DNA from: DASTHG01 sp035491895
GTDB lineage: Bacteria > Gemmatimonadota > Gemmatimonadetes > Gemmatimonadales > GWC2-71-9
Assembly (NCBI GenBank): GCA_035491895.1
Contig: DATJJY010000065.1
Coordinates: 16,545-80,544 of the forward strand
Direction of reading: 5' to 3'
DNA length: 64,000 nt
The notes under the pieces are model-generated. The model did not search any database. It saw only the letters and a program-made list of their open reading frames with translations, and had not been told where the DNA came from. Positions 1 through 7,178 of the stretch are shown piece by piece. Every line of letters starts with the position of its first letter. Positions within the stretch are counted from its first letter, which is position 1. A program made the position numbers and the translations under genes.

Positions 1-260
1 ATCCCGCGGCGCTCGCCGATCTCGCCCGCAAAGGGCGCATCACCCCCGGCAGCGACGCCGACCTGGTCGTCTTCGATCCAGATCGCCTCATGACGGTGAA
101 CCCACAGGCATTGCGGCAGCGACACGCCGTCACACCGTACGCGGGTCTGGCGCTCCGGGGCCATGTGTTGCGAACGTTTGTGCGCGGAATGTGCGTCTAC
201 GACGGTGATCGGTTTGCGGAGCCCGCCCCTGGACGGTGGCTCAGACGAGAGCGCCCGTGA
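1..260 (+). CDS. allB: Allantoinase, C-terminal end (partial)
   Basis: Only the last 85 codons are in the window (frame starts at base 3, stop TGA 258-260). They read as the tail of a cyclic amidohydrolase: 'GRITPGSDADLVVFDP' followed by a closing segment around 'GHVLRTFVRGMCVYDG', typical of allantoinases, dihydroorotases and hydantoinases. The sequence alone cannot separate these. Allantoinase is chosen because allantoicase, OHCU decarboxylase, HIU hydrolase and a urate oxidase follow on the same strand. The enzyme opens the hydantoin ring of allantoin to give allantoate in the cytosol. The catalytic metal ligands and the start lie outside the window. Confidence 0.8.
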   Translation, partial: PAALADLARKGRITPGSDADLVVFDPDRLMTVNPQALRQRHAVTPYAGLALRGHVLRTFVRGMCVYDGDRFAEPAPGRWLRRERP

Positions 261-261
261 C

Positions 262-483
262 TCAGTCTTTGCGCCGCCGCTCGCGGCCGGAGCGGCGCTC
301 TTCGCCCGCCCGGCGCGGACTGAGCGAGCGCCGGTCCTTCTCGGTGCGCCGCTCGGTGGACGTGCGGCCCCATACACTGCGGCGCTCCTTCCAGCGCCGC
401 CGGTCGAACACCTTGCGCCGGTCGGCGCTCTTGCGTCGCTGTGCCTTGCGCCGTTCCGGACCGGTGTGCGCTTCGCTCGTCAT
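262..483 (-). CDS. Small arginine-rich repeat protein (ERR/DRR repeats)
   Basis: This 73-residue ORF lies antisense in the gap between allB and the allantoicase gene. The product is almost wholly built of short x-R-R steps (PERR, AQRR, ADRR, FDRR, KERR, TERR, KDRR, SPRR, EERR, RERR) spaced about 4-9 residues apart, with no hydrophobic segment. A GAGG lies 4 bases before the ATG. A second protein of the same style is encoded at 40199-40504, which makes chance less likely, but low-complexity arginine codons in GC-rich DNA can arise as an antisense artefact. Nucleic-acid binding or flexible packing is only a guess from charge. I do not recognise a named family. Confidence 0.45.
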   Translation of the reverse strand: MTSEAHTGPERRKAQRRKSADRRKVFDRRRWKERRSVWGRTSTERRTEKDRRSLSPRRAGEERRSGRERRRKD

Positions 484-555
484 GTGGCCTCGGGCCTTTC
501 TTCCATCACAAGATGCGCACCCGGGGGTATCTCGCGCCAGCCTTGGAGGTTCGCA

Positions 556-1545
556 GTGCGTCCGGGTCTGATCGACTTGGCGGCCGCGCGCGCCGGTGGG
601 CGGGCGCTGTCGGCGTCTGACGAATTCTTTGCGTCGAAATCGAATCTACTGAAACCGGGCCGCGGCGTATTCCTCGAGGGCAAGTACACGAGTCGCGGCA
701 AATGGATGGACGGATGGGAAACCCGTCGGCGCCGCACACCGGGTTTCGACTGGTGCATCATCCAGCTCGGTGTTCCCGGCGTCATTCGCGCCGTGACGGT
801 CGACACACATCACTTCAAGGGAAACCACCCCGAAGCGTGCTCGCTGACCGCGGCCGCCCTCGCCGCCGTGCCGAAGGCGGCCGTGCTGAAGCGCGCCGCA
901 CAACACTGGCCGGAGCTTCTCGCGAAAAGCCCGCTCGGCCCCGATCGGGAGAACGAGTTTCTCGTGAGCGGAGACACGCGGGTCACCCACCTGCGGCTCC
1001 ATATCTACCCCGATGGTGGTGTGGCCCGGCTCCGGGTGTGGGGGGAGGCGCGGCCGGACTGGAGCCGGCTGCGCAGCCGCTCCGGACCGATCGACCTCGT
1101 CGCGGTCCAGCACGGGGGGGTACCGCTCGCGGCGAGCGACGAGTTCTTCAGCGAACCGATCAACCTCTTGATGCCGGGCCCCTCGGTGGACATGGGCGAC
1201 GGCTGGGAGACGCGACGCCGCCGCGGGCCGGGGCACGACTGGGTGATCATCCGGCTCGGCGCGCGCGGCACGGTGCAGGAAGTCGTGGTGGACACGGCGC
1301 ATTTCAAGGGCAACTTCCCGGAGAGCTGCCGCCTCGAGGCGTGCGACGCTCCCGACCTCGATCCGGCGGCGGTCCCCGACGAGCGGCGCACATGGCGAGA
1401 GCTCGTTCCCCGTACGAAGCTCAGGGCGGACCGCACGCATCGCTTCCGCGCCGTCGGCAGCTCGGGACCGGTCACCCACGTGCGGTTCAACATCTTTCCC
1501 GACGGCGGAGTGGCACGCCTCCGCGTGTTCGGGAGACCGGTGTGA
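556..1545 (+). CDS. alc: Allantoicase
   Basis: The 329-residue product hydrolyses allantoate to ureidoglycolate and urea in the cytosol. The two tandem allantoicase domains are plain: 'GWETRRRR' at about residues 53-60 and again near 216, each followed by 'VDT-HFKGN-PE' (about 82-92 and 245-255) and each half ending in an 'IYPDGGVARLRVWG'-like strand. The reading frame is open upstream to 163, but the start is placed at GTG 556 because GGAGG sits 6 bases before it and family homology begins there. The stop overlaps the next gene by 4 bases (GTGA), so translational coupling is likely. Confidence 0.93.
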   Translation: MRPGLIDLAAARAGGRALSASDEFFASKSNLLKPGRGVFLEGKYTSRGKWMDGWETRRRRTPGFDWCIIQLGVPGVIRAVTVDTHHFKGNHPEACSLTAAALAAVPKAAVLKRAAQHWPELLAKSPLGPDRENEFLVSGDTRVTHLRLHIYPDGGVARLRVWGEARPDWSRLRSRSGPIDLVAVQHGGVPLAASDEFFSEPINLLMPGPSVDMGDGWETRRRRGPGHDWVIIRLGARGTVQEVVVDTAHFKGNFPESCRLEACDAPDLDPAAVPDERRTWRELVPRTKLRADRTHRFRAVGSSGPVTHVRFNIFPDGGVARLRVFGRPV

Positions 1546-2027
1546 CGATCGCGGCGTACATCAATGGTCTGTCGGGGGACGCGGCTGCTGCGGCGCTGTC
1601 ACGCTGCTGCGCCTCGAAGCAATGGGTGAGGCGGATGCTCGCGGGCCGTCCCTTTGCCGACGACCAGGAGCTGTTTGGGGCCGCGGAGCGGGAATGGTGG
1701 GCGCTCGATCGGGGCGCCTGGCTCGAGGCCTTCGCCGCGCACCCCCGGATCGGCGAGCGGACGACGGACGACTGGTCGAGCGGCGAGCAAAACGGTGTGG
1801 CGCGTGCCGGTGCGGATCTGCGGCTCGCGCTGCTCGAGGAAACCGGCACCTACGAGCGCCGCTTCGGTCACGTCTATCTCGTGTGCGCCACCGGGCGCAG
1901 CGCCGCGGAGCTGCTGACGGACCTCAGAGAGCGCCTGACGAACGAACCCGATAAGGAGCTGCGCGTGGCGGCCGGCGAACAGGCGAAGATTATCCGCTTG
2001 CGACTCGAGAAACTGGTGGCGGCATGA
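1542..2027 (+). CDS. uraD: 2-oxo-4-hydroxy-4-carboxy-5-ureidoimidazoline (OHCU) decarboxylase
   Basis: The 161-residue protein decarboxylates OHCU to S-allantoin, the last step of the urate-to-allantoin route. It carries the family's 'AHPRIGE' motif near residues 66-72, with the catalytic His, and 'YERRFGHVYLVCATG' near 104-118. Length matches single-domain bacterial members. The GTG start at 1542 overlaps the allantoicase stop, and its own stop overlaps the HIU hydrolase ATG (ATGA), so alc-uraD-uraH form one coupled unit. Confidence 0.92.
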   Translation: MTIAAYINGLSGDAAAAALSRCCASKQWVRRMLAGRPFADDQELFGAAEREWWALDRGAWLEAFAAHPRIGERTTDDWSSGEQNGVARAGADLRLALLEETGTYERRFGHVYLVCATGRSAAELLTDLRERLTNEPDKELRVAAGEQAKIIRLRLEKLVAA

Positions 2028-2362
2028 CGCTCTCGACTCACGTTCTGGATACGGCGCGCGGGCGTCCCGCCCAGGGGATTCCGGTCATCCTGTCGGCCGA
2101 GGGCCCGGATGGGTGGAGCGAGCTCGCTCGCGGAACGACCGACGGCGACGGCCGTATCGCGTCGCTTTCGCCGGCGGGCGCGCCGGCTGTGCCGGGCACG
2201 ACGCTGCGGCTGCGATTCGAGCTGGATGGCTATTTCGCGGACCAGGGCGTTCCCGCTTTCTATCCGTGCGTCGACGTCGTCTTCACGCTGCAGGACACCG
2301 GCCATCATCACGTCCCGCTGTTGATCAGTCCGTTCGGCTATTCGACCTACCGCGGCAGCTGA
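2024..2362 (+). CDS. uraH: 5-hydroxyisourate hydrolase (transthyretin-like)
   Basis: At 112 residues this is a standard transthyretin-fold HIU hydrolase, converting 5-hydroxyisourate to OHCU. The N-terminal 'LSTHVLD' supplies the catalytic His (about residue 6), and the C-terminus ends in 'PFGYSTYRGS', close to the invariant Y-R-G-S tail that separates this enzyme from animal transthyretin. 'HHHVPLLISPFGYSTYRG' gives the second His cluster. No signal peptide is visible, so the protein should be cytosolic and act on the product of the membrane urate oxidase encoded next. Confidence 0.95.
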   Translation: MTLSTHVLDTARGRPAQGIPVILSAEGPDGWSELARGTTDGDGRIASLSPAGAPAVPGTTLRLRFELDGYFADQGVPAFYPCVDVVFTLQDTGHHHVPLLISPFGYSTYRGS

Positions 2363-2365
2363 CCG

Positions 2366-3556
2366 GTGACCGCGCACCTCGAGCAGTGGCTCGGCCTCGC
2401 GCTGCGCTGGGCGCACGTCATCGTCGGCGTCTCGTGGATCGGGACGTCGTTCTACTTCAACTGGCTGAATGCGCGGTTTGCCCACCCCGCGACCCCCGAG
2501 CCGGGGGTGAGCGGCGAGCTGTGGTCCGTCCACGGCGGCGGGTTCTATCGCGTCGTGAAGTACGGCGTCGCTCCCGGACGACTGCCGGCGACGCTGCACT
2601 GGTTCAAATGGGAGGCGTACGCCACCTGGTGGACGGGGATGTCGCTGCTCGTGCTCCTCTACTATGTGGGAGCGCGGGCCTACCTCCTCGATCCCATGGT
2701 TTCGAGCATCGCTCCAGCCACCGGCATCGCGATCGGCAGCGCGTCGCTCGCCGTCTCGTGGCTCGTGTACGACGGGATGTGTCGCTCGCCGCTCGAAGCG
2801 CAGCCGGCCGTGCTGGCCGGCCTCGGACTCATCCTCGTCACCGTCCTCGCGTGGGGGTTGAGTCACTTGCTCAGCGCGCGTGCCGCGTACCTGCACGTCG
2901 GCGCGGCGCTCGGTACGATCATGGCCGCGAACGTATTTCGCGTCATCATCCCATCGCAGCGTGCGATGGTCGCGAGCCTGACCGCGGGACAGGCGCCCGA
3001 CGCCTGGCGCGGCCGGCAGGCGGCGCTCCGGTCGCTGCACAACAACTATCTCACCCTTCCCGTGCTGTTCGTGATGGTGAGCAGCCATTACCCGGAGACG
3101 TATGGCTCACCCTGGGGGTGGGCGATCCTCGGCGCGTTGTTCGTGATCGGCGTGCTGGTGCGGCACTGGTTCAACCTGCGGAATGCGGGCCGGCCGAACC
3201 GCTGGCTGCTACCGGCGGCGGCGCTCGGACTCGTGGCGCTCGCCGCTCTGACGGCGCCGCGGGGGGACGGAGCCGGGCCGGCCACCGGGTCGCCGGCTCC
3301 GTTCGCCGAGGTACGTGTCGTGATCGCTCAACGGTGCGCGCCCTGCCACTCGAGCGCTCCGACCTATCCCGGGATCAGCGTCGCCCCGGCGGGGGTGATG
3401 TTCGATACCCCTGCCGAAATTCAGGGGAAGGCTCAACGCATCCTGGACCGCGCCGTGACGACGAAGACGATGCCGTTGGGGAACCTGACGGGGATCAGCG
3501 ATGCGGAGCGGGACCTGCTGGGTCGCTGGGTCGCCGACGGAGCGTCGCTCCGCTAG
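2366..3556 (+). CDS. puuD: Membrane urate oxidase with C-terminal cytochrome c domain (PuuD type)
   Basis: The 396-residue product begins with about eight hydrophobic segments of the urate hydroxylase PuuD family ('WAHVIVGVSWIGTSFYFNWL' near residues 15-34), then a haem-binding 'CAPCH' near residues 324-328 in a short cytochrome c domain with a later 'MPLGN' that could give the axial Met. Characterised PuuD proteins oxidise urate to 5-hydroxyisourate and pass electrons to cytochrome c instead of making H2O2. The gene starts with GTG 3 bases after uraH and ends just before the convergent xanthine dehydrogenase genes, completing a urate route without soluble uricase. Confidence 0.9.
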   Translation: MTAHLEQWLGLALRWAHVIVGVSWIGTSFYFNWLNARFAHPATPEPGVSGELWSVHGGGFYRVVKYGVAPGRLPATLHWFKWEAYATWWTGMSLLVLLYYVGARAYLLDPMVSSIAPATGIAIGSASLAVSWLVYDGMCRSPLEAQPAVLAGLGLILVTVLAWGLSHLLSARAAYLHVGAALGTIMAANVFRVIIPSQRAMVASLTAGQAPDAWRGRQAALRSLHNNYLTLPVLFVMVSSHYPETYGSPWGWAILGALFVIGVLVRHWFNLRNAGRPNRWLLPAAALGLVALAALTAPRGDGAGPATGSPAPFAEVRVVIAQRCAPCHSSAPTYPGISVAPAGVMFDTPAEIQGKAQRILDRAVTTKTMPLGNLTGISDAERDLLGRWVADGASLR

Positions 3557-3562
3557 CCGCGC

Positions 3563-4378
3563 TCATCCTCCGCGCAGCGCGGAGAACAGCACGCGGGCCA
3601 GCACCCGACGGCGGTACTCGGCGCTCGAACGGATGTCGTCGATCGGGCTCGTGTCCTCTGATATCGCCGGCAGGAGCTCGTCCGGTGCGCGCACAGCGGC
3701 ACCGCTCGTGAGCAGGCGCTCGAGCGCTGGACAGCGACACACCGTCGGCGCCATGCTCGCCACGACGAGCCGCCACCCAAACGCCGACTGTGTGACGGCG
3801 AGCCCGACCTTGGCGATGGCCTGCGCGCGACGCGATCCCACCTTGTGGAATCGCTCCACGGTGTAGGCGCGCCGGGGAACACGAATCGCCACGACGAGCT
3901 GATCGCCCGCTTTGCGCAGCTGCTTGTATCCGGTATAGAACTCGGCCAGCGGGACCTCTTCGCGCCCGCGCAGCGACTGCAGCACCACAGTCGCGTCGTA
4001 GGCCATCAGCACGGGAACCCCGTCGGCGGCGGGGGACGCATTGACGATGTTGCCCGCCCACGTACCGCGCGCCTGGATCTGGATCGCGCCGACGAGGCGC
4101 GCTGCCTGCACGAGCAGCGGCAGCTCCGCCGCGGCTTGCCGGTCCGCGATCACGTCCCAATACGTCGCGAGTGCGCCGAGCTGCAGCTCGTGATCGCCCC
4201 AGCGGACGCCGCGCAGCTCGTCGAGCGCCGAGAGATCGAGGTAGCTCTTGTCGTGCTCCGCGGGGCGGGTCGGCCAATGGACCAGGAGGTCGGTGCCTCC
4301 CGCCACCGGCACGACCCCCGATTCGCCGGCGAGGACGTGGAGCGCCTCAGCCGTGCTCTTCGGTTGATACAGCTTCAC
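3563..4378 (-). CDS. Xanthine dehydrogenase family FAD-binding subunit
   Basis: The 271-residue FAD (CoxM/XdhB-type) subunit carries electrons from the Fe-S subunit to the acceptor. The FAD motif 'PVAGGTDLLV' is at about residues 24-33 and 'TWAGNIVNASPAADG' follows near 105-120. The GTG start overlaps the stop of the Fe-S gene (GTGA), which fixes the start and argues for one transcript running Mo, Fe-S, FAD subunit. The gene converges with puuD, leaving 6 bases between stops. Substrate cannot be read from this subunit; the purine neighbourhood argues for xanthine/hypoxanthine over aldehydes or CO. Confidence 0.88.
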   Translation of the reverse strand: MKLYQPKSTAEALHVLAGESGVVPVAGGTDLLVHWPTRPAEHDKSYLDLSALDELRGVRWGDHELQLGALATYWDVIADRQAAAELPLLVQAARLVGAIQIQARGTWAGNIVNASPAADGVPVLMAYDATVVLQSLRGREEVPLAEFYTGYKQLRKAGDQLVVAIRVPRRAYTVERFHKVGSRRAQAIAKVGLAVTQSAFGWRLVVASMAPTVCRCPALERLLTSGAAVRAPDELLPAISEDTSPIDDIRSSAEYRRRVLARVLFSALRGG

Positions 4379-4857
4379 GGGCGAACCTGCATCGCTGCGG
4401 CGATACCGTCGAGGATGCCGTCGTAGCCGGTGCAGCGGCACAGGTTGCCGGCGAGCAGCTCGCGCACGGTGTGGGTGGCGAGCAGGTCCGGGTGATCGAG
4501 GATCCAGCACGAGGTCATGGCGACGCCTGGAGTACAGGCGCCGCACTGCGTCGCGCCCTGTGCGAGCAACGGGTCCAAACGCTTCGGGGCGAGCGATTCC
4601 ACCGTCTCGACCCGCCTCCCCTGGACCTGGTAGGTGGGAACGAGGCACGAGTCTACCGGGAGCCCGTCGAGATAGACGGTGCAGGCGCCGCACTCCCCCT
4701 CTCCACAGCCCTCCTTCGTCCCGGTCAGTCCCAGTCGATAGCGCAGTGTATCGAGCAGCCGGTCGGCGGGATCGACGTCGACGGAGACCGGGGAGCCGTT
4801 CAAGGTGAACGAGACCGAAAATGCAGAATGATGAATTGCAAATGCAGAATCGCTCAT
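4375..4857 (-). CDS. Xanthine dehydrogenase family 2Fe-2S subunit
   Basis: The 160-residue small subunit holds two [2Fe-2S] clusters. Cys 51, 56, 59 and 71 form the plant-ferredoxin cluster ('CGEGECGAC'), and Cys 105, 108, 140 and 142 the helical one ('QCGACTPG' and 'CRC'). Families usually have QCGFCTPG, so Ala replaces Phe here. The first 14 residues ('MSDSAFAIHHSAFS') look unlike family sequence and are encoded by a 7-bp-period AT-rich repeat, so the repeat supplies the N-terminus. The start is 2 bases after the Mo-subunit stop, and the stop overlaps the FAD subunit. Confidence 0.92.
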   Translation of the reverse strand: MSDSAFAIHHSAFSVSFTLNGSPVSVDVDPADRLLDTLRYRLGLTGTKEGCGEGECGACTVYLDGLPVDSCLVPTYQVQGRRVETVESLAPKRLDPLLAQGATQCGACTPGVAMTSCWILDHPDLLATHTVRELLAGNLCRCTGYDGILDGIAAAMQVRP

Positions 4858-4896
4858 GACTATCGTGTTCCTAATTCCGCATTTTGCATTCTTCCT
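4818..4896. repeat. Inverted heptamer arrays (AATGCAG-like) at the Mo/Fe-S subunit junction
   Basis: An AT-rich patch in GC-rich DNA. On the + strand 4818-4853 reads as 7-base steps (AATGCAG, AATGATG, AATTGCA, AATGCAG, AATCGCT). 4872-4895 reads as the opposite orientation (TCCGCAT, TTTGCAT, TCTTCCT). The arms can pair across the two start/stop codons. The left arm encodes the N-terminus of the Fe-S subunit, and the right arm encodes the last residues of the Mo subunit. Four other sites here share the 7-base period with different unit sequences. Confidence 0.7.
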
Positions 4897-7073
4897 TCAA
4901 TCATTTGCATCAGCCGCTCCGGGGTCAGCGGGATTACACAGGGGTCTGCGCCGGTCGCGGCGGCCACCGCGTTGAGAATCGCGGGCGCCGGTCCGTCCAT
5001 CGGCAGCTCACCCAGTCCCTTCGCGCCCTGCGCCCCGTACGCATACGGGGTCTCGAGGAATTCCACGCGGATACGAGGCAGGTCATCGCTCGTCGGAATC
5101 AGGTAATTCGTGAGCTGGGCGTTGGCCATCGCGCCGTCCTTCCAGCGGCACTCTTCGAGCAGCGACCACCCGATCGCCTGCGCCACGCCGCCCTGCACCT
5201 GACCCCGCGCCAGCACTTCATGCAGCACCTTCCCCACTTCCTGCACCGCGACGAAGTCGATGACGCGCGTCTCGTACGTCCGCAGGTCGACTTCCACCTC
5301 GGCGACGTATGCGCCCCAGGCGAATGTGCCGTAGGCGTCGCCGCGGTAATTGACGTCATCCCACACCACGCCGGGTGGAGGCTCGTAGGCCGCCTCAGCG
5401 ACGAGCGCGGTGTCGGGGTGCTCCAGGTGCCAGCGGCGGATCGCCGCTCGCACCGTTTCACCGGTTGCTCCCTCCACGTGGAGCCGGCGCCGCAGGTCGT
5501 CGCAGGCCAGCTCGACGAGGCGCCCGACGACCATCGCCGTGCGGGACGCCACAGTCGGGCCGCTGTTGGGGACGCGGGCGGTGTCCGCCTCAGCGATCCG
5601 CACGGCGGCGGGATCGATACCCAGGCGCTGCGACGCCAGCGCGGTGAATACCGTGAGCGTTCCCTGCCCCATCTCGATGTTGGCCGAGCGGACCTCGATC
5701 GTCCCATCAGCGAGTCCCGCGACGTGCAGGCGGGAGGCGAGCATGACCTCGCCAGAGCCGGTGAACCCCGCACCATGGTGGAACGTGGCGACTCCGACGC
5801 CGCGACGCGTCACCGTGCCGGAGGCATTGAAGGACGCGTGCCGTGCGCGCTTGACGTCGTAGTCGGCGAGCGCCAGGGCCCGTTCCAGCACCGCTTGCCG
5901 GTCGGTACCGTCCCGGATGACCTGACCGGTGGCCGTCGACTCCCCGTCGCGCAGCAGGTTACGGCGGCGCAGCTCGGCCGGATCCAGTCCCAGCCGGGCC
6001 GCGATCCGGTCCATGTGACGCTCATTGGCGAAGTGGGTCTGCGGCGCTCCGAATCCGCGGAACGCCCCGAATGGGACGGCGTTCGTGAACATCGCGCGAC
6101 CGTCGATCCGCACGTGATCGCAGGCGTATGGCCCGGCGGCGTGAATGATCCCGCGGGACAGGACGACTGGAGAGAGCGTCACATACGCACCTCCATCCAG
6201 CACGACCTCGATGTCCTGCGCCAGGAGCCGCCCATCGGGAGTCACTCCGGTGCGGTGACGCACCAGCGACGGATGCCGCTTTGTCGTCGCCGCCATGTCC
6301 TCGCCGCGGTCGTACACGAGCTTCACCGGTTTCCCGCTCTTCAGCGCCAGCAGCGCCGCGTGCAACGCGATGGTCGAGGGATACTCCTCTTTCCCCCCGA
6401 AGCCGCCGCCGGTGGGCGTCTGTATCACGCGCAGCCGCGCCTCGTCCCGACCGAGCGTGTGCTTCAGCGCCTTGACGATGTAATAGGGACACTGCATCGA
6501 GCCGCGCACCACGAGGACGTCTCCTTCGACTGACGCGATCATTCCCTGCGGTTCGAGGTAGACGTGCTCCTGAGCGCCGGTCTCGTAGACCCCTTCGACG
6601 ACGATCGGCGCGGCTGCGAGGGCGCGCTCGACGTCCCCCTTGGAGATGTGAAGGTGCTTGAGGACGTTGTCGGGGCCGTACTGGATCTGGTCGGGCCGAG
6701 GCGCGAGTCGGAAATCGAGCGCCGCTGGCTCTGCGGCGACGTCGATTCGCACGGCGGCCACGGCGCGCCGCAAGGCGGCGCGATCGGGATGCGCCAGGAG
6801 CAGAACCGCCTCGTGCATGTGCCGCACATAACCGGGAGCGAGGACCGGTTGATCGGACTCGATCAGGGCGATGACGTTGGGGCCGGGCAGGTCCTTGTGG
6901 TCCACGATGGTGAACTGCGTCCAATCGATGGAAGGATCGAAATGGACGGCGGTGATGCGGCCGCGCGGCGCCGGGCTGCGCACCGTCGCCCCCCAGAGGA
7001 ATCCCTCGAGCGGAACATCATCGACATACCGCTCCCGGCCGGTGAGCTTGGCGAGTCCTTCGAGACGTTGCAC
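4860..7073 (-). CDS. Xanthine dehydrogenase family molybdopterin-binding subunit
   Basis: The 737-residue catalytic subunit hydroxylates the purine at the Mo centre. Visible family marks are 'KLTGRERYVDDVP' near the N-terminus, 'TPTGGGFGGKEEYPS', 'GAFRGFGAPQ', 'EMGQGT' and the C-terminal 'GAKGLGELPMDG' with the catalytic Glu. The frame is open to 8186, but homology starts at about 'VQRLEGLAKLTG', so GTG 7073 is chosen; no convincing ribosome site precedes it and the start is uncertain by a few codons. The last residues ('GRMQNAELGTR') come from the heptamer repeat. A promoter should lie in the 105-base gap shared with the divergent dehydrogenase. Confidence 0.9.
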   Translation of the reverse strand: MQRLEGLAKLTGRERYVDDVPLEGFLWGATVRSPAPRGRITAVHFDPSIDWTQFTIVDHKDLPGPNVIALIESDQPVLAPGYVRHMHEAVLLLAHPDRAALRRAVAAVRIDVAAEPAALDFRLAPRPDQIQYGPDNVLKHLHISKGDVERALAAAPIVVEGVYETGAQEHVYLEPQGMIASVEGDVLVVRGSMQCPYYIVKALKHTLGRDEARLRVIQTPTGGGFGGKEEYPSTIALHAALLALKSGKPVKLVYDRGEDMAATTKRHPSLVRHRTGVTPDGRLLAQDIEVVLDGGAYVTLSPVVLSRGIIHAAGPYACDHVRIDGRAMFTNAVPFGAFRGFGAPQTHFANERHMDRIAARLGLDPAELRRRNLLRDGESTATGQVIRDGTDRQAVLERALALADYDVKRARHASFNASGTVTRRGVGVATFHHGAGFTGSGEVMLASRLHVAGLADGTIEVRSANIEMGQGTLTVFTALASQRLGIDPAAVRIAEADTARVPNSGPTVASRTAMVVGRLVELACDDLRRRLHVEGATGETVRAAIRRWHLEHPDTALVAEAAYEPPPGVVWDDVNYRGDAYGTFAWGAYVAEVEVDLRTYETRVIDFVAVQEVGKVLHEVLARGQVQGGVAQAIGWSLLEECRWKDGAMANAQLTNYLIPTSDDLPRIRVEFLETPYAYGAQGAKGLGELPMDGPAPAILNAVAAATGADPCVIPLTPERLMQMIEGRMQNAELGTR

Positions 7074-7178
7074 GATCGGCGAATATACCGTCCAACGCAG
7101 CGTCCCGACGCAGCGGTACCTCGCGGCATCACCGGTGTAGGTAAACTGAATGGGCAGGGGCAACCCGAGGAGCGGCTG

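Noticed and set aside
163..555. N-terminal extension of allantoicase
   Set aside because: Overlaps the allantoinase end and is unlike the family; GTG 556 has a good ribosome site and matches the usual start.
3563..7073. Carbon monoxide dehydrogenase (CoxLMS) as identity of the three-subunit enzyme
   Set aside because: Same fold family, but no CoxL active-site loop (AYRCSFR-type) is seen and the neighbours are all purine catabolism genes.
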